A stretch of DNA of 64,000 nucleotides, from positions 4,082,001-4,146,000 of the forward strand of contig NC_057319.1 of NCBI RefSeq assembly GCF_000687475.1. Reading direction: 5' to 3'. This stretch comes from Ustilaginoidea virens (lineage: Eukaryota > Ascomycota > Sordariomycetes > Hypocreales > Clavicipitaceae). This document shows, piece by piece, positions 21,706-32,991 of the stretch (position 1 is its first letter; each line of letters opens with the position of its first letter). Position numbers and translations under genes: made by a program. The notes beneath the pieces are model-generated. The model was given only the letters and a program-made list of their open reading frames with translations. It searched no databases and was not told the DNA's origin.

Positions 21706-24123
21706 ATGGTCAAGAGAAAGGTTGCGGCGCTGGAAAAGCTCGATGCGGACCTGTACGTTGCCTCCTTCCCGAGATTCTGTCGCCCGTGGCCATCCGTACT
21801 AAAACTCACTCTTCCAGCGCGAGTCTGCAGTACAAGATTCGGCGGGATCCCAAGTACGTTCACTTCCCGACGGCCGGTTTCAGACACTGGCAATGCCGGT
21901 AGCATGGCATGGCCATGGACGTGTTGATTGACATTGCCTTGCAGGTCATACAAGGACGACTTTTTAAAGCAATGGGAACAATATGAGTCGCAGCGGGAAA
22001 TCTTTCTCGCCTCGCCAACCGCTGGCACGGCCGATTCGATCGAATCCTTTCACAACATGATCGACCTGATTGCGCATGTGGCGGACTGCTATCCTGACGA
22101 GACAAGGACGTACCCGGACGACCTGAAGTTGATCCTGACCGAACATCATGCCACCTTGAATCACGACCTTCGAGACAAGATGGTGGGCAGTCTGGTTCTT
22201 CTCCGGCGCAAAGATGTCATCGACTCGGCCAGCTTACTCACCACCTTGTTCCCCATCCTGGTCTCGTCGCCGAGCAAAAGCCTGCGCGAGCTGCTCTTCC
22301 ACAAGATTCTCAGCGACTTGCGAAACTCCAATTCCAAGTCCATCAACCACCCCCTCAACCGCACTGTCCAGACCGTCTTGTACAACCTGGTGACGGCGGA
22401 TCGAGCGTCTCCCAGGGCCATCTGGGCCGTGAAGCTGACTCGCGAGCTGTGGAAACGCCAGATCTGGACCGACGCCAAGCCTGTGGATGTCATGAAGGAG
22501 GCCTGCCTGTCGGACAACGAAAAGGTGGTGATTGGCGCCACGCGTTTCTTCCTCGGTGGAGACAAAGAGCGGGAAGAGCTCGAGGACGACAGCAGCGACG
22601 AGGAAATCGACCTGACCAAGGTCCGGCATCAGTTCGGTATCAACAAAAAGACGAAAAAGATGAAGAAGGTGTACGAAAAGGCAGTCAACAAGGTTCGACG
22701 GGACGAGCGCAAAAAGTCCAAGCCCCATCCGCTCAACTTTTCGGCCCTTCACCTGCTGCATGACCCCCAGGGCTTCGTGGAGCAACTCTTCTCGAAGCAT
22801 TTGCAAAACACGAGGTCGAAACTGTCGCTGGATTCGAGGATTCTTGCTTTGCAGCTCGTTACCAGACTGGTGGGCTTGCACAAGCTGACAGTGGTGTCAA
22901 TGTATTCTTGGTTCATCAAGTACCTTTCGCCGAGACAGCAATCCGTCACCAGCATCCTCGCGTGCTTGGCGCAGGGGGCGCACAACTTGGTCCCGCCCGA
23001 CGTTCTTGAGCCCCTGATCCAAAAGATTGCAAACGAGTTCGTCTCGGAAGCGGCAGCTTCAGAGGTGGCCGCCGCAGGCCTCAACGCCATCCGCGAGATT
23101 TGCGCCAGACAGCCCCTGGCAATGACGGACACGCTGTTGCAGGACCTGGTCCAGTACCGCAAGAGCAAGGACAAGGGCGTCATGATGTCGGCCAAGGGCC
23201 TGCTGTCGCTGTACAGGGAAGTGGGCGCAGAGCTTCTGCAGAAGAAGGACCGCGGCAAGAACGCCACGATTGGGCTGAAGAGTGGATTGCAGCAGCAGAA
23301 AAAGTTTGGCGAGGAAGCCGTCGGGGGCATCGAAGGTCTCGATCTGCTGGCGAGCTGGAAGGAAGAGGAGAAGAAGCGGAAGCGGCTGGCCAGGGGTCTG
23401 CCGGAAACGCCGGGTAGCGACGAGGAAAAGGACCAAGAGGATGACGGCTTCGACTCTGACGAGTGGGAAGTCGGCTCCGAGGACAGCAGTGACTCTGGTG
23501 AATGGATCAACGTCCATCACTCCGACGACGAAGCGCCAGCTCCCAAAAAGCAAAGGAACAGGGGCAACGACGGCTCGTCCGGCTCGGGCGAGGACGAGGA
23601 CGAGGATGAGGATGACCGAGAAAAGTCGGAGGACCCAGAGTCCTCGGCCGACCAGCACCAGCGCATGCAGCTCCTCGCCACAACCACCATCCTCACGCCG
23701 GCCGACCTGCAAAAGCTCCAGGAGCTCCGCGCCGCAGCCGCCATCGAAAGCGCAGCAGGCGGCAACCGCCGCAAGGGCCCCAACGCCCCGGAGGCGCGAC
23801 ACACCGACGACGGCCTAACAGCTGAGAACATCGAGGCCCCCGCAAAGCTGCGCAGGCTGACCAAGGAGGAAAAGGTTGCGCTGGCCAAGGAAGGCAAGCC
23901 GGACAGAGAGGAGCACAAGTCGACGCAGGCCATCAGGAAGAGCAAGAAGGAGGCGGCGGGCAAGAGCACGAGCAATAGGGAGAAGCAGCGGAAGAAGAAT
24001 TTCCTCATGACGCTGGGCAAGGCCAAGAGCAAGCAGAAGAGGAGCCTGGTGGAGACGAGGAAGGTGCTGAGGGGGCACGTGGAGAGGAGTACGAGGGGCG
24101 GTCGAAGGCGGAATTTTGCGTAG
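21706..24123 (+). CDS. SDA1: SDA1, 60S ribosome biogenesis protein
   Basis: A nucleolar/nuclear factor needed for late pre-60S maturation and export (known from yeast Sda1). Three exons, 21706-21752, 21818-21853 and 21945-24123, give 753 aa. Exon 2 is only 36 nt. The joined N terminus reads ADL|ASLQYKIRRDP|KSYKDDF, the canonical SDA1 start. The N-terminal NUC130/3NT-like region (ESFHNMIDLIAHVADCYP, LRDKMVGSLVLLRRK, SLRELLFHKI) is followed by an acidic patch (SSDEEIDLTKVRHQFGINKK) and a helical middle. The C-terminal SDA1 domain has acidic tracts (EDEDEDEDD) and a basic end (KEKQRKKNFLMTLGKAK-like). Donors are GTACGT for both introns. Confidence 0.96.
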
Positions 24124-24557
24124 AAGGAATGTACGGCAGATGCGGATGATACGGATTATACACTGGGCGTTGTTGCATTGTTGCCTTGGTGCGCAGTTGC
24201 CTTGGTGGGCGAGGACACCCGGCCTAGAATGCCATTGCGCGTCAATTATCATGACATCAAGTTAATTGTGTGCCATTTCCCAGCCAAAGTGAACGCCTGC
24301 TACTGCCCCCAGTATTAGTCCAAATGTCCTGCTGACGCCCATCGCCACGAAATTATATCCAAGAGTGCCGTCTTGACGCCTAGCCATAAATATATCCAAG
24401 AGTGCCTTTCCCCCCCCCCCCCCCCCCCCAGCCGACGACGCCAAACGCCAACCATCACGGGTTATCCCCCCAAGCCAAACCAAAAACGCCCCTTTTCCAA
24501 CACGAGCTGCACGCCAAAGACACCCGAGGGCATCATGCCTCGATCCCCACAGCCGCC
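24124..24557. other. intergenic, convergent 3' flanks
   Basis: Lies between the stops of SDA1 and the basic protein. Contains a C-rich run of about 19 nt at 24411-24429. A 73-codon minus-strand frame (24262-24483) ends in a hydrophobic stretch but has no recognisable homologue and runs through the C tract. I do not call it a gene. Confidence 0.5.
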
Positions 24558-25007
24558 CTACGCAGCCAGGACGTCTTTGGCCTCTCCGCCACCCGTGCCG
24601 GTCTCAGCCTCCTCCTCCTTCCTCTTCCTCTTCCCGCCCGCCACCCGGGCTGGCGCCTTCTTTGCGGCCTGCTTCTTGCCCTTGCCCTTGCCCTTGCCCT
24701 TGCCCTGCTGGGTCTGCTTCGACCCCCTGGGCTTCTTCTTGGAGACCTTGTCCGCGACGGGGGCCTCGTACCGCTCCACCGGGGAGGGCAGGCGCCCGGA
24801 CTGCCGGCGGGTGACCATGCCGGTGCGCACCCTGGCCGTGCGTTGCAGGACCATGAGGGCGTATGAGGCGTCAAACATGTCCTGGTCGACGAAGATGGGC
24901 CGCGGGGGCGTGCCAATCTGCATCCAGGTGTTTGGTCTGAGATCGTGTTCTGCAAAGAGGCTCTGGACGTGCGCCTCTTCCGGGGTGAGTGCTGTTGAGT
25001 CTGCCAT
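24558..25007 (-). CDS. small basic protein of unknown function
   Basis: 149 aa, single exon. The first about 75 residues are mixed and look folded (EEAHVQSLFAEHDLRPNTWM, PPRPIFVDQDMFDASYALMV). The second half is low-complexity and strongly basic: PRGSKQTQQ, then GKGKGKGKGKK and a KRKRKEEE stretch, which would serve as nuclear-localisation signals. No family recognised. The acidic/hydrophobic N part with a basic tail suggests a nuclear protein. The upstream DNA of this gene is the degenerate 36-bp repeat array at 25051-25460. Confidence 0.6.
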   Translation of the reverse strand: MADSTALTPEEAHVQSLFAEHDLRPNTWMQIGTPPRPIFVDQDMFDASYALMVLQRTARVRTGMVTRRQSGRLPSPVERYEAPVADKVSKKKPRGSKQTQQGKGKGKGKGKKQAAKKAPARVAGGKRKRKEEEAETGTGGGEAKDVLAA

Positions 25008-26352
25008 GGTGGGTTGCGGCGAGGGGACGGGGTCCCGGTGCTCTCTGAAGAAGAGGGTGCCTGAGGAGACGAGATGTAGATGGATTTAAAGAGCGCCTTA
25101 AGGAGACAGATGTAGATGGATTTAAAGAGCGCCTTAAGGAGACAGATGTAGATGGATCAAAGGATGGAGCGTCTGAGAGCAGATGACTTGAAGGATGTCG
25201 TGTCTGATATAGACAAGACGCAGATCCTAAAGAGTAGAGCGTCCTGACGAGAGATGCAGATGATTTGCAGGATAGAGCGTCTGAGCGCCTGGTACGAGAC
25301 AAGACGCAAATTCCAACAAACAGAGCGTCCCGAGGAGACAAGATGCAGATTCCAAAGAGCAGAGCACCCTGAGAAAGAGAAGCAGAATAATTTAAAGGAT
25401 ATGATGCCGTGTCTGAGAGCAGATGAGCGCAGGTTCCAACGACCAGAGCCTCCTGGAGAACGCAGCCGCCTCTCAAAAATACCCAATAAACGAGAAAAGC
25501 CCGAACCAAACAAAAAAAAAAAAAAAAAAAGGGCAAGCAATGTCCCGCTGCTGCGAGACGTCCGCCCCAGCAGAGTTCACAGACGTGCAGGTAGCCGCAA
25601 CTCTAAAGTGGAGGGCGGTGCAGGCCGGCGCGCGCATCGACACTTGCCTCACGCCCCCAGGTCAGTCGAGCCGACGTGCCTGGCCCGACTTGTGGGCATG
25701 CCGCGGGCTGGTTCTCTGGCCGTCTCATCGTGCTTGCGGCGCTCCGGCTAGTTGGCGTGCCTGTTGATGCTGCCCGGTCAAGGTGGCTGTCAAAACGCGT
25801 GGCCGTTGATGGCCCTTCGGTGATGGCTCTGGGCTGACTTCATCGTGGCTTAATCAGGGCAGCTGTGCGTTTGAGCAGGGAGCGCGAGCGCGGGCGCGTG
25901 CTGGGGGCACGCGAGAGCGACGGGGCGTTGGGCAAATACTTGCTTGTGTGGCAAGGACGATGTTGGTGAATACTGGCATCGGTTTTTTTCTCGCATCATC
26001 TCGCGGATGCTCGCTAGTCAGGCAGGGAATGGCCGGATGCTCGCTAGTCAGGCAGGGAATGGCGTAGCAGGAAATAGGTACACAAACAGGCATCCCCAAT
26101 GGCGAAAAGGGAGGGCATGAACAGCAACTTGGCCATGGTGGCAGGGCGGTCGCAAACCAAGACTCGTCCGGACGGGCTCACGGCGTGGATGCAGAGGATG
26201 CAGAGGATGCAAATGCACTTTGTCAAAGTACGCAAAAGGTATATTTGTTTCATGTCATGACAGGCGGTATGAAATAACCCCCCAACTGAGCGCATCCAGG
26301 CAGCCACGCATCCAAGCATCCACGTCTGCTGGAGCAATCGCCCCCCCGCCCC
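25008..26352. other. intergenic between two minus-strand genes, repeat-bearing
   Basis: Holds the degenerate array described separately, an A18 run near 25512-25529, and a perfect direct repeat of about 28 bp (ATGCTCGCTAGTCAGGCAGG and on) at about 26008 and 26036. No gene recognised. Confidence 0.55.
25051..25460. repeat. degenerate 36-40 bp tandem array
   Basis: Units start GAGCGCCTTAAGGAGACAGA and continue TGTAGATGGATTTAAA. Units at 25091-25126 and from 25127 are nearly perfect with a 36-bp period. Further copies decay towards 25460 (GAGCGTCCTGACGAGAGATG, GAGCGTCCCGAGGAGACAAG). The array lies 45-450 bp upstream of the minus-strand basic protein start. Confidence 0.8.
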
Positions 26353-28062
26353 CTACGAATCCCTCGAAGCAGGTACGACAATCGCATCGGCATCGTGAGC
26401 CTTATTCCGGTGCTGGGGGTGAGTCTTCTCCGAGTTGGGCGACGACCCTCCGTTTTCTTCGTCTCCAGCGGCGTTGACGATGCCAATATCGGCGTCACCC
26501 AGCGCGTCGACGACATCCTTGTAAGCGGGGACAAAGTTGACGCAAAACGCGTAGATGGACGCCACCGCCATGAAGATCAAGGGCACAAACATGGCGTAAC
26601 CGGTGCCGTCGGCGTGGCCTTGGCTCTTGAAGTAGTCGCCGGCAGCTCCGGTGGCTGGGGGCACGCAGGCTCCTCCGACGACGCCGGCTACGATGTAGCC
26701 GCTGCCGCGCTTGGTGTGGCGGCCCAGACCGCGCATTCCCAGGGCGACAATGGTGGGGAAGCAGATGGACTCGAAGAATAACACGACATAGAGCATCGAC
26801 ATGCCCGTGTTGCCACGCTCCGTGATGGACGGGATGAGGAAGACGACGCAGCCCAGGATAAACGTCAGAAACACCCACCGCGGTCGCATGTAGTTCATCA
26901 AGCCGAGGCCCGCAAATCGTCCCACCGCGAACGCCGCCTGCGCACCAGCAAAGAACTTGGCGGCGGCCGAGTCGGAAGTGCCTGGGCGCGTGCCCACGGT
27001 GTAGTTGATGAAGAAGCTGGCAACGGCGACCTGGGCGCCCGTGTAGCAGAATTGAGCAAAGGCCGCGTGGAACAACTTCCACTGCTTCCAGAACGGCTTT
27101 TCGGCCTCGCCGCCGGCGTGCGTCTCCTGTGCCTGGAATTCCATATCTACCGCACGCCGCACTGTTAGCCAAAACTTGACAAGACAAGGAAGAAGGAGCG
27201 GTTTTCGGGCAGCCTGGCTGTTACGGATCAAGGGAGGCCCATACCAGCATCGGTGATTTCGGGTATGTCGGCAAAGAAGAACACCGTCGCGAGCAGCAGC
27301 ACAAAGACGGCAATGGAAAGATAGACCCATTGCACATTGGCCAGCGCATGCTGGTCGCTGAAGTTGAAGAAGACGTAGGAACCCAGGACCGGCGCAATCA
27401 CGGTGCCGACTCCGTTGAAGGCCTGAGAGAAGTTGATGCGCATTTCCGAGTACTTCGGGGGGCCGCAAACTTCAACAATCAAAACCGTAAGCGACCGGGT
27501 CGTCTTGCACACCTCGTCCGGAAAGGAGGGCCACGCTTACCTGTGATGTAGGGGTTCGCTGCCGTCTCCAGAGAGCCGAGGCCATTGCCGATGATGAAGA
27601 TGCAAGCACAGAAACCTCCAAAGGATTCTTCTTTGAGCGCAAGAATAGCCAGCAAGCCGCCGATTGCGTAAAGAACCAAACCCCAGATAAAGGTTGCTTT
27701 GTATCCGTAATGTCGGAGGATCCAGGCGGCATGGCCGATGGACGCTAGGGGGTAGGCTCTGAGAAGCTGGCGGTCAACACCCCCAACTCGGTCGACGCTC
27801 TGGGGAGGGCTGGAGACGTGGATACGTACCCAAAGTAAGCCGCCTGGAGACCAGCAGAACGGGACTGGTTGATACCCAGGACATTCTGGAAATGCTTGTT
27901 GAGGGTGTCGAGAAGGCCATAACTGAAGCCCCAAAGGAAGAATAAGACTGTGACCAAGCAAATGGGGAAGATGGACTGTCTCAAGGTCAGTTCGGCAGCT
28001 CGCGTGCGACGACTGTCGTCCGCTTTCAGCGATCGTCTCTTCATGTACTCGGTGAAGGACAT
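26353..28062 (-). CDS. L-fucose permease-like MFS sugar transporter
   Basis: Exons on the minus strand, 28062-27830, 27758-27541, 27469-27245 and 27146-26353, give 489 aa. The family mark is the first transmembrane region FFLWGFSYGLLDTLNKHFQ, typical of FucP-type H+/sugar symporters. Further marks are GNGLGSLETAANPY, CGPPKYSEMRINFSQAFNGVG and VAPVLGSY-like loops. About 12 hydrophobic segments can be counted. The cytosolic C-terminal tail is hydrophilic and ends in a His/Asp-rich region. Three introns (71, 71 and 98 nt) have donors GTACGT, GTAAGC and GTATGG; acceptor 2 is AAG, less common but required by the frame. It should import a hexose or deoxyhexose at the plasma membrane; the actual substrate is unknown. 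Confidence 0.92.
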
Positions 28063-28895
28063 GATGGCGCCAAGTCACAGACCAGCTGCGGCAGCCGATT
28101 CTCTGGGCGGGATGGGTGGATGTTGCCGAAGCACACTTCAGACGGATGGCGGCTTGTTTGACAAGCTCGGGTCACAGCAAGTGCAAGGCAAATTGACTTG
28201 CGCTTGGCGCTGAAGGATGTTGATGACGAGAAGAACAGGAATTGCGTCAGGAAAAGGCTGGGGGTTGACCATGGCTTTAAACTAAAACCTCCAAACTCGT
28301 CGCACCACGTCAACGAGGCCAAGGGACACTACCAAAGCTACGACGTATGATTCAAGCTAGGGTACTAGATGGTGTCGAATGAGTTAGCATTCTATTGCAT
28401 GGCAGAATCCGGAGGGAGATGCCGCTGGGGTTCTTTCAGGGGAGGGAAGGGGGTGTGTGTGGGGGGGTTCCTAGGTCGATCAAGGGCCAAAGATGTTGAT
28501 GCCCACATCATACTAGGACCCTCTGCCATCCAGACTAACCGGGGGCCCCGCCAGGCGGCTGCCGGCCTGCTTTCGGCAAGTCCGCCGCAACTTGGGGCTT
28601 GACAAACTCTTGGTGGTGAAAAACTTCACCCGAGTAAGTGACGGAGTGAAGAAAAATCAATCGTAGCTACCGTACGCGCCGCCGCCACCAAAAACAGCAC
28701 AGAGCAAGGCTCTGCCGACGGGCCGACGTTGTTCGAGTGGCAGGCCTTCATGCAGGAATAAAGAATCCATCAAAATTGAACACTGTCCGGAGCCGTGACC
28801 GTCGTCCAGGTTGCGCAACTGCTAGATGGCAAAAGTTTGTTTGCACTAGTCAATCCCTCCGTTAGCACGGGGTGTTGCTGCGACAGCCACCTAAA

Positions 28896-28932
28896 CAAGG
28901 ACCAAGCCCTTACCAAAAGGGCCTGGTCCTTG
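28896..28932. other. inverted repeat / hairpin, 16-bp stem
   Basis: Left arm 28896-28911 (CAAGGACCAAGCCCTT), loop ACCAA and right arm 28917-28932 (AAGGGCCTGGTCCTTG) pair over 16 positions with one mismatch. It stands alone in a spacer without repeats of its kind nearby. Confidence 0.85.
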
Positions 28933-30582
28933 TGGATGTGGATTGTGGATGGCAACTTACGGGTAGACCCAGGGTCGAGCTTGGGTCCCCTTTCCCCAAG
29001 TGCGACTTGATCGGGCATGCAATAATGACCCAAGATGGGAGATTGCGAGCATTGGTTCTGCGCTCTCTTGTGCCGTCTCCTGCGGTAGAGTCTCGACACA
29101 CACTGGTCTAGTAGGCCGACGGCATGGCGGGAGTCTGAACCCAGCAAACAACCTTGTCATTGCCATTTGCGGGGGCATCTTAGATCGATGATGTCTCGTT
29201 GCATCCCGCCACCAGTGGTCTGGTCCGTTTGGTGCAGAGACGAAGCCACCAGACACGCGCAAGTGCATGCGGCATGGCATGGTGGCATGCGTACGGAGCA
29301 CACACTAGTAGATGCTTTCGAACATTCCTGCATTTTGCTGGTCCTATGGGGGGGGAGACACACGGCCGTTGCAACGCTTGTCTTCAGACTTTGAACCCAG
29401 CACAAGACAAAATCCCCAAGGTTTCAATCTCGTGGAGCACATGTCCTGTCGTCGGTTCATTGGATTCATTGGGATACTCGCAAGGTGGTGCACAGCGAGG
29501 TAAGCAGTCAAAGGAAAACCAAGTCCGTCTTTGGTCAAGCTTGTTTGATGCTCAAGAGTCAAAGGGGTTGTGGAGTCTGGACAAGGCTTGGCGAAGTCAT
29601 CATGCGCGAGGGATTTGCGGCAGGAGCGACCAGGCTGGGCCTGCAAAGCCCAACCCAGGCAGGTGCTACTGGTAGCCATACATAACATAAATACTACTGA
29701 CTCCGTATGCATATTATGCAAACTGCACTCGGGCAAGGCGCACACAGGCTTGGGCCAGCCATCAATGCTCTCCGCGTCGTGAATCCAAACAAAACACTGA
29801 CTACCTCCCATGGCATCAGACCCCATGGCAAAAATCTATTGATGATGAGCACCACGGGACCAATCCAACGCGAGCCGCGGGGTCGTTTCAAATCCTCCGT
29901 CACGGTCACTTGGGCTCGCTCTTTACCTTGCCGCCCCAACTCGGGTTGGGTTGATCATGACAGGGCAATCCTCCAGCGCCGATTTTACCGACGGAATAAT
30001 ATAGTCCATGCATGCATGTCTCGAGATCCCACGTGCGCATATTCCGAGATGATGCATGCCAATTTAGCACGATGCGACCATTTCAGAGGCATGGCCCTCG
30101 TACCAGGGCTGAATATCGATATAGAAACCCGGGCTATCAAGTGATGGCAGAATAAAGCAAAACTGCAATATTGCATGTTGCTAAAATAGTGCCGCCGAGA
30201 CTTGAAAGAACGCTAGCGAGATTCCAGCGGCATCATTGACTGGAACTTCTGATGGTCTTGGAGCTATCGAACGAAGATGGATAGTCTCGACTTATTAGCC
30301 GCTATATCCCTGCAAGTAGATGCAACCTTTTCTGCTCGCCGAACCTCGAATCGATGGGTAGCTGAAAACAAGTCACAGGATTTGCCGACGGTATTTCTGA
30401 TGGGAAGACGAGAGTTCTAATTTCTGGATAGGGCAGGAAAGCAAGCGTCAATATCTTGCCGCGGAACGGTTCAATATCCAGCTGCAAGGTTCGGACTTTT
30501 TGCCGCAAGTGCAGTGGCCAGGTTCATAGACTGGCGAGGTCCAGCAAGTTGGAACAGTTGAAACCACTCTAGGCCCGAAAAT

Positions 30583-30620
30583 GAACGACGACGACGACGA
30601 CGACGACGACAATACCATGG

Positions 30621-30652
<32 letters not shown>
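30583..30652. repeat. adjacent (ACG)n and (CAT)n trinucleotide arrays
   Basis: About nine ACG units are followed, after 13 bp, by about eleven CAT units. The frames through it encode poly-Asp, poly-Val, poly-Met and similar runs and are not taken as genes. Confidence 0.93.
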
Positions 30653-32991
30653 TACGCCGGCTTGCGGCTGCGACCAGGTGCCGCAAAACGTTGCAAAGCT
30701 AAGCGTGGACACCCCACATGCGGAATACTGGAGAAGATGCTTTCTTGATTTGCTCAAATGAGGAAATTAGCTCGGTGAGGATCCTCGCCGATTGGACAAA
30801 ACCGACAAGCTTCCGTAAGTGAAATCCCACCCTGCCGAAACATACGTGGCTTGAGTCGGGGACGTGGCTCAAGCAACCAAACTGTTGAACGTGGGAGCAG
30901 CGCCCGAGACAGGATACGCAATCACTTCAAAGCCGCACCGCTTGGACTTTAAACTGACATACCACGGACTTGGCACCGCAAGAAGGACCACTAAGTTTGA
31001 GACAGCAGCCGTGACTACCTACTCAAAACACGCTGAGGCTTCGTGTCTGTATTATATCGGTCGGGTTGATACAACCCAAGAATAGGTACCTAAGTCATCG
31101 CAGGAATGACTGGCCTCTTTCTGCTGATTGGACCGCTTTATATCCGCTGCTTTCCAAGTCATTGACTGAGGGCAGAAATCTCTGGCGGAGAAAAAACGAG
31201 GGGGAAAAAGCCCTCATTGCCTGCGTGTGTGTAAGTGTGAAAAGTTTCTTTCTCGTCGATAAACTGTTTAGGGTGGATGGATACGTCAACTTCGTTACCG
31301 ATCGATGCATCACCAGCATTCGATCGTGCCACTCCACTCGACTTGGCGCCAAGCTTTCCCCATGCATCTGCATCAAACAGCAGCAGACATGCTCGACACC
31401 GTCATCTTGTCAAAGACCCCGACACGCCGACCTCGAACATTTGCATCTGAATCCAAGACGCCTGGGAATAGCACCTTGGCCGAGTTGTACATGTTGTCCG
31501 AACTAAGGGGGATTACGAGGTATAGAGTCGCTTCCCAGGTTAAATGACGGAAGGGATGTTCCAGCCAACGAAAATTGGCCGGCCGGCAATGCTAGATTTG
31601 TTCTTTAGTAACACTTCAACTTACTCGCAACGTCATCGGGTATCCGTAGAACAAGGGCATCCGGGCAAGACGGGCTCACTGTCAGGAAACCAAGAAAAGG
31701 CTAATGGGCTGTTGAATAAGCAGAATCCAATCAAACCACATCACCACTGGGTCAGCTGGTTGATTCCAAGGCTTGGCTCAACGCCTTTGAGCCGCACAAG
31801 AGCCCGTGGTCGCTGAAGAACGAAACCTAATAACTGAGCCTTTAGCATCATGCATGAGTCAGTTGGTTGCATTGCGACGTCGGCACCTTGGTAAAGTCGT
31901 GTGTTCACGTCTCCCAGCTTGGAGCGGACAAGGATGCAAATTTCGCCGTCTGGCAAGAAGTGAAACCCAGATACATATTGATAGCATCAAAGCCTCGCTA
32001 GCCCGAAGACCCTGAACCACCAGGCCGCGTCCCATCAAATTGATTCCTTCTTCTTGATTAGGATCGACTAAACTGGGAACCAAAAAGACAAGACAGCCTC
32101 TATGACGGTAACTGTATTGTTGTTGCAGAGTTCTTCGATATGGCAGTCCATTAGTGCACCTCTTTCCTGGCCGTCTGAGCCGATGCTTGCTTCTCACGAA
32201 TAGACAGACTGATCTCCTCGTGCCGATTTATGCTTTCCACGCTCGCTGACGACTGCTCTTTGGCCTTGGCCTCTGCTCCGTCTCGACCACGAATTCGATT
32301 GCTTACGGTATTTCGGCCACGAGAATTGATGCTGCAAATGGCAAAGGTCACTTTGGCTTGTGCGAGGTTGTTGATGAATGATGGCCAACACTGTCGGTCC
32401 TTGTACCTGTGACGCCAAGTTTCGAACCGGCGTCGTTGGCTCCAGGAGCCTTGCTTCTACGTTTGCATTTCACGGGCTCCATTTCAGTTGTGTGTCCCGT
32501 ATGCTCCTCGTCGTGCCATTGTCGTGACGCTTCTCATTATGCCTGCATACATAGGTACCTACCTGATACCTACGTACCTCAGGTACCTGGTGTATCCGAT
32601 TATATGAAACTTGATGCTGTGTATCCGTCTTGCTGGCAATAAGCGTCTCCTCTTCCTGGCACGGGTTTCGGGGCGTACCGTGGTGGAGCTTGTTGATTAT
32701 AAAGCGAGAATTTAGCTTACAAATGGCCTCTTTGAAAATGAACGGCCCAATTCTTCAACTTGTACTACGCATTTTACTGAGGCGCAAGATGGTCAGATGG
32801 CAAGACGGCAAAAAGATGACAAGACGGCAAGATACATAGCAAGACGGCAGGAATGGCAGGAATGAGACTGGTGGGGCGAGAGCCTTGCGGGGCCCCCGAG
32901 GCGAGATGGATGCTTCGATAATTTTTCTGCCAAGGCACGCAAGACGCAGACTTCTTCCGCCCGTCAGACCTGCAATACTTGGCCGGCCGTC

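Larger units (their letters stand above)
28063..32991. other. intergenic, 4.9 kb, no gene recognised
   Basis: Between the divergent transporter and TRM6 genes. Many short overlapping frames, none convincing. Contains a 16-bp-stem hairpin (28896-28932), an adjacent (ACG)n and (CAT)n pair (30583-30652), TACCTACGTACCTCAGG-type motifs (32550-32595) and a GACGGCAAGA-type repeat (32795-32855). Confidence 0.55.

Noticed and set aside
24262..24483. 73-codon minus-strand frame with a hydrophobic end
   Set aside because: Passes through a C/G tract, has no recognisable family, and lies in a convergent 3' spacer.
24871..25536. 222-codon minus-strand frame through the 36-bp array
   Set aside because: The frame is kept open by repeats whose period is a multiple of three, and it overlaps the start of the basic protein in another frame.
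32400..32460. tRNA-like GGTTCGAAAC on the minus strand
   Set aside because: The flanking arms do not pair into a T-stem, and no acceptor or anticodon stem is visible.
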